Source: Alteromonadaceae bacterium 2753L.S.0a.02 (GTDB lineage: Bacteria > Pseudomonadota > Gammaproteobacteria > Pseudomonadales > Cellvibrionaceae). From it: a stretch of 64,000 nt of DNA. The notes beneath the pieces are model-generated. The model saw only the letters and a list, made by a program, of their open reading frames with translations, ran no database searches and had not been told where the DNA came from. Where the stretch lies: assembly GCA_007827375.1 (NCBI GenBank), contig VISH01000002.1, positions 3,187,001-3,251,000 on the forward strand, written 5' to 3'. Numbering within the stretch: position 1 is the stretch's first letter; each line of letters begins with the position of its first letter. Shown here piece by piece: positions 8,196 to 15,916 of the stretch. A program made the position numbers and the translations under genes.

Positions 8196-8477
8196 ATGAC
8201 AAATGAAGCGCTAGAGCAAGTGGTGATAGATTGCCTGAAGGAGAACCTTGAGCTTTCAGGTGAACCTGTTCCACCAATTACACGTGACACCAAGCCAGCT
8301 TTAGACCTTGGCGGCTTTGATAGCTTGAGGACATTGGAAGTCGTAGTCTCTTTGGAGGAGAAGCTCGAATGCGACCTTCCACCCGAAAAGCTATTCGAAA
8401 ACAAGAAGCTTGAGGATGTATCTGTTAAAGGTATTGCCCATGCGATAGATGAAATCATCAAGGCGAAGAAGAAATGA
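8196..8477 (+). CDS. Acyl-carrier-protein-like protein
   Basis: A 93-residue acidic protein with the layout of an acyl or peptidyl carrier protein: a first helix (EALEQVVIDCLKENLEL), a loop, then LDLGGFDSLRTLEVVVSLEEKL in which the Ser of the DSL motif (about residue 42) would carry 4'-phosphopantetheine, and a last helix. It therefore probably holds a thioester-linked group once modified by a phosphopantetheinyl transferase encoded elsewhere. The start codon has a GGAGG site and the stop overlaps the next ATG (ATGA). No fatty-acid, polyketide or peptide synthetase gene is near, so its partner must be another operon member or the host. A carrier protein leading an XRE/peptidase/nucleotide operon is unusual. 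Confidence 0.8.
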   Translation: MTNEALEQVVIDCLKENLELSGEPVPPITRDTKPALDLGGFDSLRTLEVVVSLEEKLECDLPPEKLFENKKLEDVSVKGIAHAIDEIIKAKKK

Positions 8478-8818
8478 GCAGCAAGATTGATATTGCCACC
8501 AGACTACGTGAATCCAGAGAGTTGGCGGGTCTTTCTCAGGGACAAGCCGCTAAGAAACTCGGCCTCCATAGGCCAACAATTAGCGAAATCGAAGCTGGCA
8601 GAAGGAATGTAAGGCCAGAGGAACTTGTTGAATTTTCCAAATTATATGGTGTGGAGCTTAACTGGATTACGACAGGAGAGGTTGGGCAAGAAAAAGTAGA
8701 TCAATCAATACTCGCTGCGGCCAGAGAGTTAAGCTCTATGAGTGATAAGGATATCGAGACCCTAATTAACACGATCAGAATGATTAAGGGCTCGGGGGGC
8801 GAGAATGGAAAAGATTAG
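8474..8818 (+). CDS. XRE-family transcriptional regulator
   Basis: A 114-residue protein with an N-terminal helix-turn-helix of the Cro/CI type (ATRLRESRELAGLSQGQAAK, then HRPTISEIEAGRRNV, residues about 8-62) and a short helical tail. It overlaps the carrier-protein gene by four bases and the peptidase gene by fourteen, so the three are translationally linked. In XRE plus ImmA/IrrE pairs the regulator represses its own operon until the peptidase cleaves or inactivates it. The 41-bp palindrome at 8142-8182 is its likely operator. Good recognition of the fold; the regulatory link is inference from order and known pairs. Confidence 0.9.
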   Translation: MSSKIDIATRLRESRELAGLSQGQAAKKLGLHRPTISEIEAGRRNVRPEELVEFSKLYGVELNWITTGEVGQEKVDQSILAAARELSSMSDKDIETLINTIRMIKGSGGENGKD

Positions 8819-9644
8819 GGCAACGCAAGTTACGCTGAGTGCACTGAAAGCTCGCAAGAATTTTCTTGGCGTTGCTGCCCATCTGCCTATTTGCCCCTAC
8901 TCTCTAGCAGAAGCGATGGGCTTCGATGTACGGTTTATCAATATCCCATCTTTCGAGGGGATGTATGTTGCAAATCAAAATCTTATCTTGATTTCAGCCG
9001 AGCGGCCAGAGGGGCGAAAGCGGTTTACATGTGCCCATGAAATCGGGCACCACGTTTTGAAGCATGGAACTGTTATCGACGAAATTGTAGAGAACGGCTC
9101 TAACAAACAAGAAGAAGTTGAGGCAGATTATTTTGCCAGCATTTTGCTTATGCCGCCTTCGGCAGTAAATCGAGCTCTGCTCCAGTTCGGCAAAGCAGCT
9201 CAAGAACTTTCAAAGCAAGATGTTTACGTACTTTCGAAGTATTTTGGGGTTTCGTACCAAGCCTTTCTCACTCACATATATTCCAATCTTAAACTCATTC
9301 CCTATAGGGGCTATCAATACCTACGGAATGTAAAGCTGCCGGAAATACGGGAAGCTCTTTGCGGGCAAAGGCTGAACAATCAGGTCTTTCTGGTGGGGGA
9401 TTGGTGGGTTGAAAAAGCGATTGATATGGAGGTTGGAGATTTCCTAATTTCCAAAGCAGAGCTGGATATAGACGGTTTACATGTCGTTTGTAGCTTGCCA
9501 TGCGAAAACGGGTTCTTGTATGAAGCCACAACCACCGGAATTGCTCGGGTGTATAGCGAAACATGGAGTAGTTTCGTAAAGGTGAGCAGAAAAAAATTTA
9601 CGGGACTGTATCAATTCAAATACGAAGAAGAGGTAGATGAATGA
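8805..9644 (+). CDS. ImmA/IrrE-family zinc metallopeptidase
   Basis: A 279-residue protein. The zinc motif HEIGHH (residues about 78-83) is preceded by RKRFTCA and followed by EVEADYFASILLMP (about 104-116), the third metal ligand region, exactly as in ImmA/IrrE (M78) peptidases that cleave XRE-type repressors. The C-terminal about 120 residues, with beta-rich segments such as VFLVGDWWVEKAIDMEVGDF, are not part of the minimal peptidase and may sense a signal, as the GAF-like part does in IrrE. It overlaps both neighbours. The adjacent XRE protein is the expected substrate. Regulator/peptidase pairs of this type control integrative elements and also act as toxin-antitoxin-like defence modules. 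Confidence 0.9.
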   Translation: MEKIRATQVTLSALKARKNFLGVAAHLPICPYSLAEAMGFDVRFINIPSFEGMYVANQNLILISAERPEGRKRFTCAHEIGHHVLKHGTVIDEIVENGSNKQEEVEADYFASILLMPPSAVNRALLQFGKAAQELSKQDVYVLSKYFGVSYQAFLTHIYSNLKLIPYRGYQYLRNVKLPEIREALCGQRLNNQVFLVGDWWVEKAIDMEVGDFLISKAELDIDGLHVVCSLPCENGFLYEATTTGIARVYSETWSSFVKVSRKKFTGLYQFKYEEEVDE

Positions 9645-10387
9645 TTTTCGAGGGAAAGAGCCTTACCGAGGGTTGGTTAAAAGTTTTAATTCACATGTCA
9701 GAAAACAAGACTTGGGAAGTTTCACCTGCGATCACTAAATTTCCTGCATCTGCAGAGCCGCCTGAATATCAGCTCGAGCTTGAAAACGACCTGAATCTGT
9801 ATCTAGAAAGTGTGGATCAACCACAAATTCATACTACTGCCGGTACGATATTTCCTCACTCTCTAGCAGGTGGTAACGCTTCGGTATTCGATCGCTTCAA
9901 TAAAACATGGAAATACATTAAAAAGGATCACCGCAATAACAAAGGCCATTATTTCAGGCGCATGGTGGCCTACAATGAAAAAAACGGCGAGCCTGTCAAT
10001 CAGTTGAAGCATATCATTGAGACATATAACGGCATAGAGGGGCAGCGGCAGCCCGTTCACAGACGCTCGGCATTAATTGCGCTGACATTTGACCCAACCT
10101 TGGATCATACTGCTCAGCCCCAAAGGGGCTTTCCATGCTTACAGCAGGTTTGTTTTGTTCCTAAAAAAAATGGAACCATGGCAATGAACGCAATCTATGC
10201 GACACAGCACCTTGATGACAGAGCATACGGCAATTATGTGGGCTTACTTAACCTTGGGAGGTTTATGGCTGGGGAAATGAACCTAGAACTATCAGAAATT
10301 AACTGCATCGCTAGCATTTTAAGGGTAGGAACTATGAGCAAAGCGAGAGCACATGAATTAGCAAATAAGTATAAAAAATATGTCTAA
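9641..10387 (+). CDS. Divergent thymidylate synthase/nucleotide hydroxymethylase-like protein
   Basis: A 248-residue protein. Several segments line up with the thymidylate synthase/dCMP-dUMP hydroxymethylase fold: RRSALIAL (141-148) with two arginines where the family binds phosphate, FPCLQQVCF (164-172) with Cys166 in the position of the catalytic PCH cysteine, and NAIYATQHLDDRAYGNYVGL (183-202) resembling the YQRSxDxxxGxPFN stretch. The usual His after the catalytic Cys is Leu, and the Arg-Ser of RSxD is changed to Gln-His, so substrate or chemistry probably differ from ordinary dTMP synthesis. ATGA overlap with the peptidase gene and overlap with the next gene mark it as an operon member. 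Assignment rests on motif spacing by eye. Confidence 0.6.
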   Translation: MIFEGKSLTEGWLKVLIHMSENKTWEVSPAITKFPASAEPPEYQLELENDLNLYLESVDQPQIHTTAGTIFPHSLAGGNASVFDRFNKTWKYIKKDHRNNKGHYFRRMVAYNEKNGEPVNQLKHIIETYNGIEGQRQPVHRRSALIALTFDPTLDHTAQPQRGFPCLQQVCFVPKKNGTMAMNAIYATQHLDDRAYGNYVGLLNLGRFMAGEMNLELSEINCIASILRVGTMSKARAHELANKYKKYV

Positions 10388-11375
10388 AAAAAGAAGTTTC
10401 ATATTAAACCTTGATCCGGCAAAACCAACAAAAGCATACGACACATACTGGAAATTTGCATGCGAGAGACAAAACGTTTTTTTTAATAGAATTAAAAAGT
10501 CGGATGGTGAATACACAATCGACCCAATTTTGCAGGAATATAAGTTTACGAACGTTTACCGCGCCTGTGACCGTGTGAGCCAATTTCTAATCAAGAATGT
10601 AATTTATTCAGGGGGAGAAGACTTCTCGGCGCGAGATATTTTCTTGCGCATCATGTTGTTCAAGCTCTTCAACAAAATAGAAACTTGGCAACTTCTAGAG
10701 CATAAGTTTGGGGAGATTAGAGAAAGCAATTTCAGTGTTACCAAATACCGCAATTTTCTTGATAGAGAGATGAATCAGGGGAGAACTCTATACTCAAATG
10801 CCTACATGATGGCATCGGGCTGTAAAGAATTTGATGTAACTAGAAAACATCACGCCCACCTACTCCTGCTAGAGTTAATGCTTAAAGATGCTCTGCCTGA
10901 AAGGATCAGTGAATGTAAGAGAATGAGTGAAGCTTACTCCCTGCTCCTTGATTATCCTTTGATTGGAAGGTTTCTCGCATACCAGTATGTGACGGACATT
11001 AACTATAGTGAGCTTACAAACTTCAAGGAAACTGAATTTACCATACCCGGCCCCGGCGCCCGCGACGGAATTAGAAAGTGTTTCACTAGTCTTGGGGGGC
11101 TGACGGAAACCGATATCATCAAGATGATGGCAGATAGGCAGGGACATGAATTCGAGAGGTTAAACCTGCCTTTTAAGAGGATTGGCAGAAGACCGCTTCA
11201 ATATATCGATATTCAAAATATATTTTGTGAGGTCGATAAATATTGTCGAGTTGCGCATCCTGACATTTCGGGGCTGTCGGGTAGAACACGAATTAAGCAA
11301 AAGTTCAAAGAAAACCCTGCAAAGATTGACTACTTCTTTCCGCCAAAATGGAAGGTGAAAATAGGAGCAAAGTGA
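10380..11375 (+). CDS. Helical HMUDK/aGPT-pyrophosphorylase-like protein (nucleotide kinase domain annotation)
   Basis: A 331-residue, largely helical protein. The run YWKFACERQNVFFNRI, then DPILQEYKFTNVYRACDRVS and FLRIMLFKLFNKIETW, is characteristic of the family annotated as 5-hmdU DNA kinase helical domain or alpha-glutamyl/putrescinyl-thymine pyrophosphorylase. In phages these proteins take part in hypermodification of thymine in DNA after 5-hydroxymethylation. No P-loop is visible, so this is the helical domain alone, not a kinase by itself. It overlaps the thymidylate-synthase-like gene by eight bases and the MazG gene by one (TGATG). Together these three suggest processing of a modified pyrimidine nucleotide or base. 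Family recognition is fairly good; biochemical role is inference. Confidence 0.7.
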   Translation: MSKKRSFILNLDPAKPTKAYDTYWKFACERQNVFFNRIKKSDGEYTIDPILQEYKFTNVYRACDRVSQFLIKNVIYSGGEDFSARDIFLRIMLFKLFNKIETWQLLEHKFGEIRESNFSVTKYRNFLDREMNQGRTLYSNAYMMASGCKEFDVTRKHHAHLLLLELMLKDALPERISECKRMSEAYSLLLDYPLIGRFLAYQYVTDINYSELTNFKETEFTIPGPGARDGIRKCFTSLGGLTETDIIKMMADRQGHEFERLNLPFKRIGRRPLQYIDIQNIFCEVDKYCRVAHPDISGLSGRTRIKQKFKENPAKIDYFFPPKWKVKIGAK

Positions 11376-12265
11376 TGAATATTGATGACTATCAGGCCGA
11401 GGCTGCCGAAACTATGCAGTTTGAGAAAAGTGCAGAAGAAGCTCTTTCGATCGTAATGCTAGGTTTAAATGGAGAGGTTGGTAGTCTTTCAACCGAGTAC
11501 AAGAAGAAGCTCAGAGATGGAGATAATTATGCTCTATTTAAGGATAAGCTTGTTGAAGAACTTGGCGATATTATTTGGTATCTCACAGCAATCGCCACCA
11601 TTGAAAATATCCCTTTGTCAGAGATACTTAAATCCAACCTGAAGAAAACACGAGATAGATGGGCTGATCTTCAAGGCGTTAAACAATTAGAACTAGAGGG
11701 AGAATTTCTAGATGATGAATATGAAGAGCATGAACAGTTCCCTAGAGAGTTTGTGGCCGAATTCAGAGAAGGTGTAGATAAAAAGGGAAAGGAATGTATT
11801 GATATCTTTGTGAATGGTGAAGAGTTTGGTGACCCGATTAGAGATAACCATTATGAAGATGATTACTATCGTTACCATGATATTTTTCACTTTTCCTATG
11901 TGACCGTTCTTGGCTGGTCACCGACGTCTCGTGGGCTGATGCACAGAAAGAGAAAGAGCAATGAAACTGTTAATGAGGTCGAAGATGGCGGCAGAGCCAT
12001 CGTAATTGATGAAGCTATATCTGCACTGATTTTTGAGCACGCTAAAATACACAACTATTATGAAGGAGTGACAACACTTGATGAAAAGCTGTTACAGACA
12101 ATCCGACTGTTGACTGGTCACTTGGAAGTGAAAAGAGCGACACTTAAAGAATGGGAGCAAGCCATTCTAACTGGATTTGAGGTCTGGCGAAAAATGAGAG
12201 ATGCCAAGCAAGGTCGCGTCATTTGTAATTTACAGGAGCGTACCATGATGTTTGAACCTCTTTGA
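11375..12265 (+). CDS. MazG-like nucleoside triphosphate pyrophosphohydrolase with extra C-terminal domain
   Basis: A 296-residue protein. The N-terminal about 95 residues form an all-alpha MazG-type domain with NGEVGSLSTEYKKKL and KLVEELGDIIWYLTAIA, giving the ExxxE...ExxD metal ligands that hydrolyse (d)NTPs to monophosphates. The rest has an acidic linker, an EDDYYRYHDIFHFSYVTVLGWSPTS block and a helical C-terminus (VIDEAISALIFEHAKIHNYY), similar to long MazG-like proteins in phages and defence loci. I chose the ATG at 11375, with GGAGC upstream and TGATG coupling to the previous stop, over the frame opening at 11348. Likely role: removing or remodelling a nucleotide pool, perhaps sanitizing or releasing a modified dNTP. 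Confidence 0.8.
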   Translation: MNIDDYQAEAAETMQFEKSAEEALSIVMLGLNGEVGSLSTEYKKKLRDGDNYALFKDKLVEELGDIIWYLTAIATIENIPLSEILKSNLKKTRDRWADLQGVKQLELEGEFLDDEYEEHEQFPREFVAEFREGVDKKGKECIDIFVNGEEFGDPIRDNHYEDDYYRYHDIFHFSYVTVLGWSPTSRGLMHRKRKSNETVNEVEDGGRAIVIDEAISALIFEHAKIHNYYEGVTTLDEKLLQTIRLLTGHLEVKRATLKEWEQAILTGFEVWRKMRDAKQGRVICNLQERTMMFEPL

Positions 12266-12358
12266 TCCAAAACGTTGAACATCGTATAACTTGTAAGTTT
12301 TATTAGAAAGCGGTCATGCAAAAAGCGGTTCTCTGTAAATAGGGCTAGTGGTGATCAA

Positions 12359-13381
12359 TCAGTTTTCCCTTAAATGTTTTATAGATTTTTCAGGGATTAT
12401 AAAAAGGCGGCCACGAGTTCTTGTCAAAGCTACATATAACTTGTTTTTTGTTAATCCCGCAATTGAAGCTTGTTCGTTTTTCTCAAACTTCTTAAGAGTG
12501 CTGTCATTTAGTACAACGCAAACATCAACATAGTGGTCTTCACCCTTGCAGTCCCCCCAATTTCTCGAAAAAAAGGGATATTTTTTACTGTTCTGGTAAA
12601 AAAGTTTGATAATAGAATCGTCTTGTAAAATTGGTTCAATATCGTCCCATCCAGATAATTCGTAAATTTCTGTTATATCATCACGATGAGATTCAATCGA
12701 AATATCTAAGTTGTCTTGTACGTATTTACATACGCTCGGGCTACACCGATAGCTATGACTTAAGGTATCTTCATCGGGATCAAAGCCCATTGATATAAAA
12801 TTGCGCTTGTAATCACTAAACTCGTTGTGAAGATTCTTGTTAACGTTCGCATCTCTACTTGTATCGAATGTATGCTGGAAAAAATCACCCACAAAATGCA
12901 TATCCAGTTTGCTTCGGGCAATTTGGGCGAGAAAGTTAAAATCATGACCCCCAAAATCTTGAACTTCGTCAATCATTAGCACGTCATAGTATTTTTCCAG
13001 CCTAGATCGTACATCGCCCAAAATCTTTTTTTCTTCAATAAATTTAGCTAGTCTGTTGGCGTAAATCCAACCTTTCGGTGATATATATCTGGAGTTCCCT
13101 GTTGCTCGTCGGTTGGGGTTTTCTTGAAAAACAACCCCTTTTGCTCCTAATTTCATGAGCAGAAATGGTTTAAAGCAGAAAGAGTATAAAAATGAAAAAT
13201 AGGAGCATACTTTTATGTTATCTGGTATGTAGCCGAATTTTTCAATTACCTTTCTTCTCAGGTTTCTCGAGTTGTTTATTGTGTAGGTGATTAATAAAAA
13301 TCGCTTTTCAAGATCAAGATTGCTTATGAGGTATGAAGTTTTCCCTGATCCCGCAACGGCGAATATTAAGCGCTTATCCAC
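12359..13381 (-). CDS. Short UvrD-like helicase, GajB-like partner of the OLD nuclease
   Basis: A 340-residue superfamily 1 helicase-like protein. Walker A is AVAGSGKTS (residues 8-16), Walker B/DExQ is VLMIDEVQDF (134-143), a QHTFD segment follows, and motif VI appears as YVALTRTRGRLFI near the C-terminus. It is shorter than UvrD or typical GajB proteins of near 500 residues, mainly because accessory 1B/2B regions are small. It is the second gene after the OLD-family nuclease and overlaps it by sixteen bases. In Gabija, GajB is a UvrD-like ATPase that works with the GajA OLD nuclease against phage. Family is clear; assignment to Gabija proper rather than a related OLD/UvrD pair is tentative. 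Confidence 0.82.
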   Translation of the reverse strand: MDKRLIFAVAGSGKTSYLISNLDLEKRFLLITYTINNSRNLRRKVIEKFGYIPDNIKVCSYFSFLYSFCFKPFLLMKLGAKGVVFQENPNRRATGNSRYISPKGWIYANRLAKFIEEKKILGDVRSRLEKYYDVLMIDEVQDFGGHDFNFLAQIARSKLDMHFVGDFFQHTFDTSRDANVNKNLHNEFSDYKRNFISMGFDPDEDTLSHSYRCSPSVCKYVQDNLDISIESHRDDITEIYELSGWDDIEPILQDDSIIKLFYQNSKKYPFFSRNWGDCKGEDHYVDVCVVLNDSTLKKFEKNEQASIAGLTKNKLYVALTRTRGRLFIIPEKSIKHLREN

Positions 13382-14934
13382 TGTATGGCATCCCTGATAT
13401 ATTTAGGTGTTTGAAAATCATCCTTTATATTTTCGAGGATTTTAAGTGCAGCTTCCGCTTTGTTCTTTAGCATCCATTCTTGAGCGGTCAAAGTCCTTCG
13501 GCCTTCACTAAACAGCCCGTTGCAAAAATCTGTATTGTCTTCATATAGGCAAACTTCGAGAGTGTGGCGCTCATCATTTGGGTCTGCGAAGATTTTATTG
13601 CTGTCATTTAAGCATCCTTCATATAGTTGAACGCAGTTTGCATCATGATCACCATCGTTATCGCGAATAACGGCAGTTTTGATGTTTAACAGCGCCGACA
13701 CTTCAAGGTATCGCTTAAAACTGGTGCCACCTACAGAAAAAATGTGTACATTATCATGATCGGCTTTATGCCCCATATGCATCTCGTAGAGCTTGTCCAT
13801 CAGAATGTATTCTGAATCCCCCTCTACAAGTATGACCTTACTGGATAATACGAAATCCAAGATTTCGTGATACGGGGCTTTAATAAAAAATTCTGCTGTT
13901 TCATCTGATAGATCATTAAGTCTTACTGGATCGCTCGATGCTGGGTGGAGAAGTATGGTATTTCTTAAATCAAGTCTTGAACTAATCATATTGCTGTGTG
14001 TTGCAATGATCAGTTGCTTGTCATTAGATGCTCCGATTAGCGAAACTAGTTTTTTCATATTGACGTGGCTTAAATGGTTTTCCGGTTCCTCTATTAAAGC
14101 AATATCAATCTTATGTTTAATTCCTTCACTTTTTTTCAGGGCGAATTCAGTTTTGATGAAACACTGCTTTCCCTTACCCTTATTCTCAATTCCAATATCT
14201 CCTTCTATTATCGTCAAGTCGGTTTTCAGATTTGACTTACTATCACTCTTTAGTGCGAACGAATAGTCAGCTACTCTATCGTTCAAAATATTTAAGTTCT
14301 CCAGTTCGAAGCGGGACTTTGCTTGTCGATATTCGAATTGATGTTTCGCGATTTCAATGTCGGTTGCCCAAGTGTTATACATGTCGCCTACATACTCCCT
14401 GACAGCATATTCATTTCCAATTTGGGAGGTGTCAATTAGGATGTGCCTAAGGAATTTTTTGTAGCCTGAATAAGCATCACCTTGAAATGTACTAAACTTG
14501 ACTTGGTAAAATTCAAATGGAAAATTAACTTCCTCTTCATTTAAAATTTCGATTATTTCTCTGCTGTATTCGTCGCGAGGACAGATATCCATTCTGAGTC
14601 CATCGCAGTCAGTTGTTTCTGAATTGTTACGTCCAAATAATGCTTCGTCGTTTTGCTCATTCAGCCATAATTCTATATGCGTAGTCGGCAAATCTTCATA
14701 TCGCTTATCTGTTTGTAGAAAAGCATCTACGACGTCTTTATTGATAAGCCTTTCAAAACCAAGTTTTTCGATTTGTAATCTGTTTCCACTCAGAACTAAG
14801 GCAATAGCCGTGAGGATCGAACTTTTACCGGATTCATTTTCACCCACCAGAATGTTAAGTTTTTCATCCAGCGGTATTTCGAATTTTTGAAATTTTTTAA
14901 AGTTGTGTAGTTTTACTCTTTTAATTGTTCTCAT
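13366..14934 (-). CDS. OLD-family ATPase/TOPRIM endonuclease, GajA-like
   Basis: A 522-residue protein. The N-terminal ABC/SMC-type ATPase has Walker A LVGENESGKSS (about residues 29-39) and a Walker B/D-loop block ALIEEPENHLSH (about 275) followed by IATHS. The C-terminal TOPRIM domain has VILVEGDSEYI (about 363) and AVIRDNDGD (about 421), the acidic residues that bind metal in OLD nucleases. Upstream in-frame ATG 14946 exists, but 14934 has GGAAGG four bases ahead and starts MRTIKRVKL, the usual OLD beginning. It is the first gene of a pair with a UvrD-like helicase, the Gabija arrangement, in which the nuclease cuts DNA when nucleotide levels fall during infection. Note that the neighbouring convergent operon contains nucleotide-processing genes. 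Confidence 0.88.
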   Translation of the reverse strand: MRTIKRVKLHNFKKFQKFEIPLDEKLNILVGENESGKSSILTAIALVLSGNRLQIEKLGFERLINKDVVDAFLQTDKRYEDLPTTHIELWLNEQNDEALFGRNNSETTDCDGLRMDICPRDEYSREIIEILNEEEVNFPFEFYQVKFSTFQGDAYSGYKKFLRHILIDTSQIGNEYAVREYVGDMYNTWATDIEIAKHQFEYRQAKSRFELENLNILNDRVADYSFALKSDSKSNLKTDLTIIEGDIGIENKGKGKQCFIKTEFALKKSEGIKHKIDIALIEEPENHLSHVNMKKLVSLIGASNDKQLIIATHSNMISSRLDLRNTILLHPASSDPVRLNDLSDETAEFFIKAPYHEILDFVLSSKVILVEGDSEYILMDKLYEMHMGHKADHDNVHIFSVGGTSFKRYLEVSALLNIKTAVIRDNDGDHDANCVQLYEGCLNDSNKIFADPNDERHTLEVCLYEDNTDFCNGLFSEGRRTLTAQEWMLKNKAEAALKILENIKDDFQTPKYIRDAIQWISA

Positions 14935-15736
14935 GTGACCTTCCATGTAGCTCGGTTTTTATACGTTAGCGATTGTTACTCGAACGAACGCTTTTGGTGC
15001 ACGCGTTACAAACCATACAACATAATCTTCCCATACCATAGGTTTTAAGGCTGGGTTTTCACACGTGTAATCTTGGCTACACAATAGCATCCAAGGGCTC
15101 GCCTTGGTCGTCATCCACTGGCGAAACAGTGGTCATGGTTAAACTGTGATCAGTTTACGGTATCCAAACGGCGGACGGTTGGTCGATGGGGGATCAAAGG
15201 GGGAGAGCGAAATCTACGCCTTTGCCATGGGGTCTTGGGGTAGCTCGGAGGCTCCCCAAGTGGTGATCAAACGGCCAATCGTTTGCTGGTGCGGGAATGG
15301 CTCGATGCCTTGAAAGCGCCACATCAGCTCTTGCCTGAGAACGCAGGTCGAGGCTTAGAGCGGTCAAGAGGGATGCAACGGGAGAGCGACAGCAATCTCC
15401 CTTGCCAAGATGTGCTTGTGGTTCATTTCGACAGAAATGTACTACATGCACACATCTTGCAGTCATCCTTATCCGGCATTTTCGCTATGTAATACCTATC
15501 TCAGCCCAATCACCAAAGGCATTTGGGACAGGCTTATGCCAGACGGATGACAGGTAATGACTTTGCTATCCGCAAAGACTTTGTTTATTTCGGAGCCAGC
15601 CTCTCGACGCTGGCACGTACCCCACGGGGCGGGCTGGGCGGAACGAAGAAAGCCGCGCCAATGGCGCGTCAATCATCATTTTTTTCTTGCCTTTCCATGG
15701 TATTTGACATATTGAATACACAGAAAGGACAACTTC
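14935..15736. other. Non-coding stretch between the OLD gene and a small gene
   Basis: About 800 bases without a believable gene. Open frames of 70-90 codons occur on both strands around 15190-15490 but lack ribosome-binding sites and family resemblance. A short inverted repeat AAACTG-TGAT-CAGTTT sits near 15144-15159, and the stretch from 15180 to 15270 is rich in G runs. It may contain the promoter of the OLD/helicase operon near 14950-15050 and possibly remnants of an older gene; I cannot say more. Confidence 0.4.
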
Positions 15737-15916
15737 ATGGATGAAAGAGAGTCGAATATTGCTGAACGCTTCAACTGTTCTCCAGGACAGTTCAAGAGGA
15801 ACGAGCAAGGAGAGCTTGTTTATGAGCCAAGCGAAAACAACCAGCAAACGGAAATTACAGCTGGACAGTTTGTAAGAAGCAAGAACGGTGAGCTTCAATA
15901 CATTCCCAATAATTAG
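15737..15916 (+). CDS. Small two-repeat protein
   Basis: A 59-residue protein with an AAAGGA ribosome-binding site (15724-15729). It contains two copies of one motif: PGQFKRNEQGELVYEP (about residues 16-31) and AGQFVRSKNGELQYIP (about 42-57). Its stop codon overlaps that of the convergent gene at 15913. It is soluble, has no transmembrane segment and I do not know the family. The internal duplication and good start make it likely to be a real gene, although it is short. Confidence 0.6.
   Translation: MDERESNIAERFNCSPGQFKRNEQGELVYEPSENNQQTEITAGQFVRSKNGELQYIPNN

Noticed and set aside
15190..15744. Several overlapping frames of 69-90 codons on both strands
   Set aside because: None has a ribosome-binding site or family resemblance and they overlap one another.
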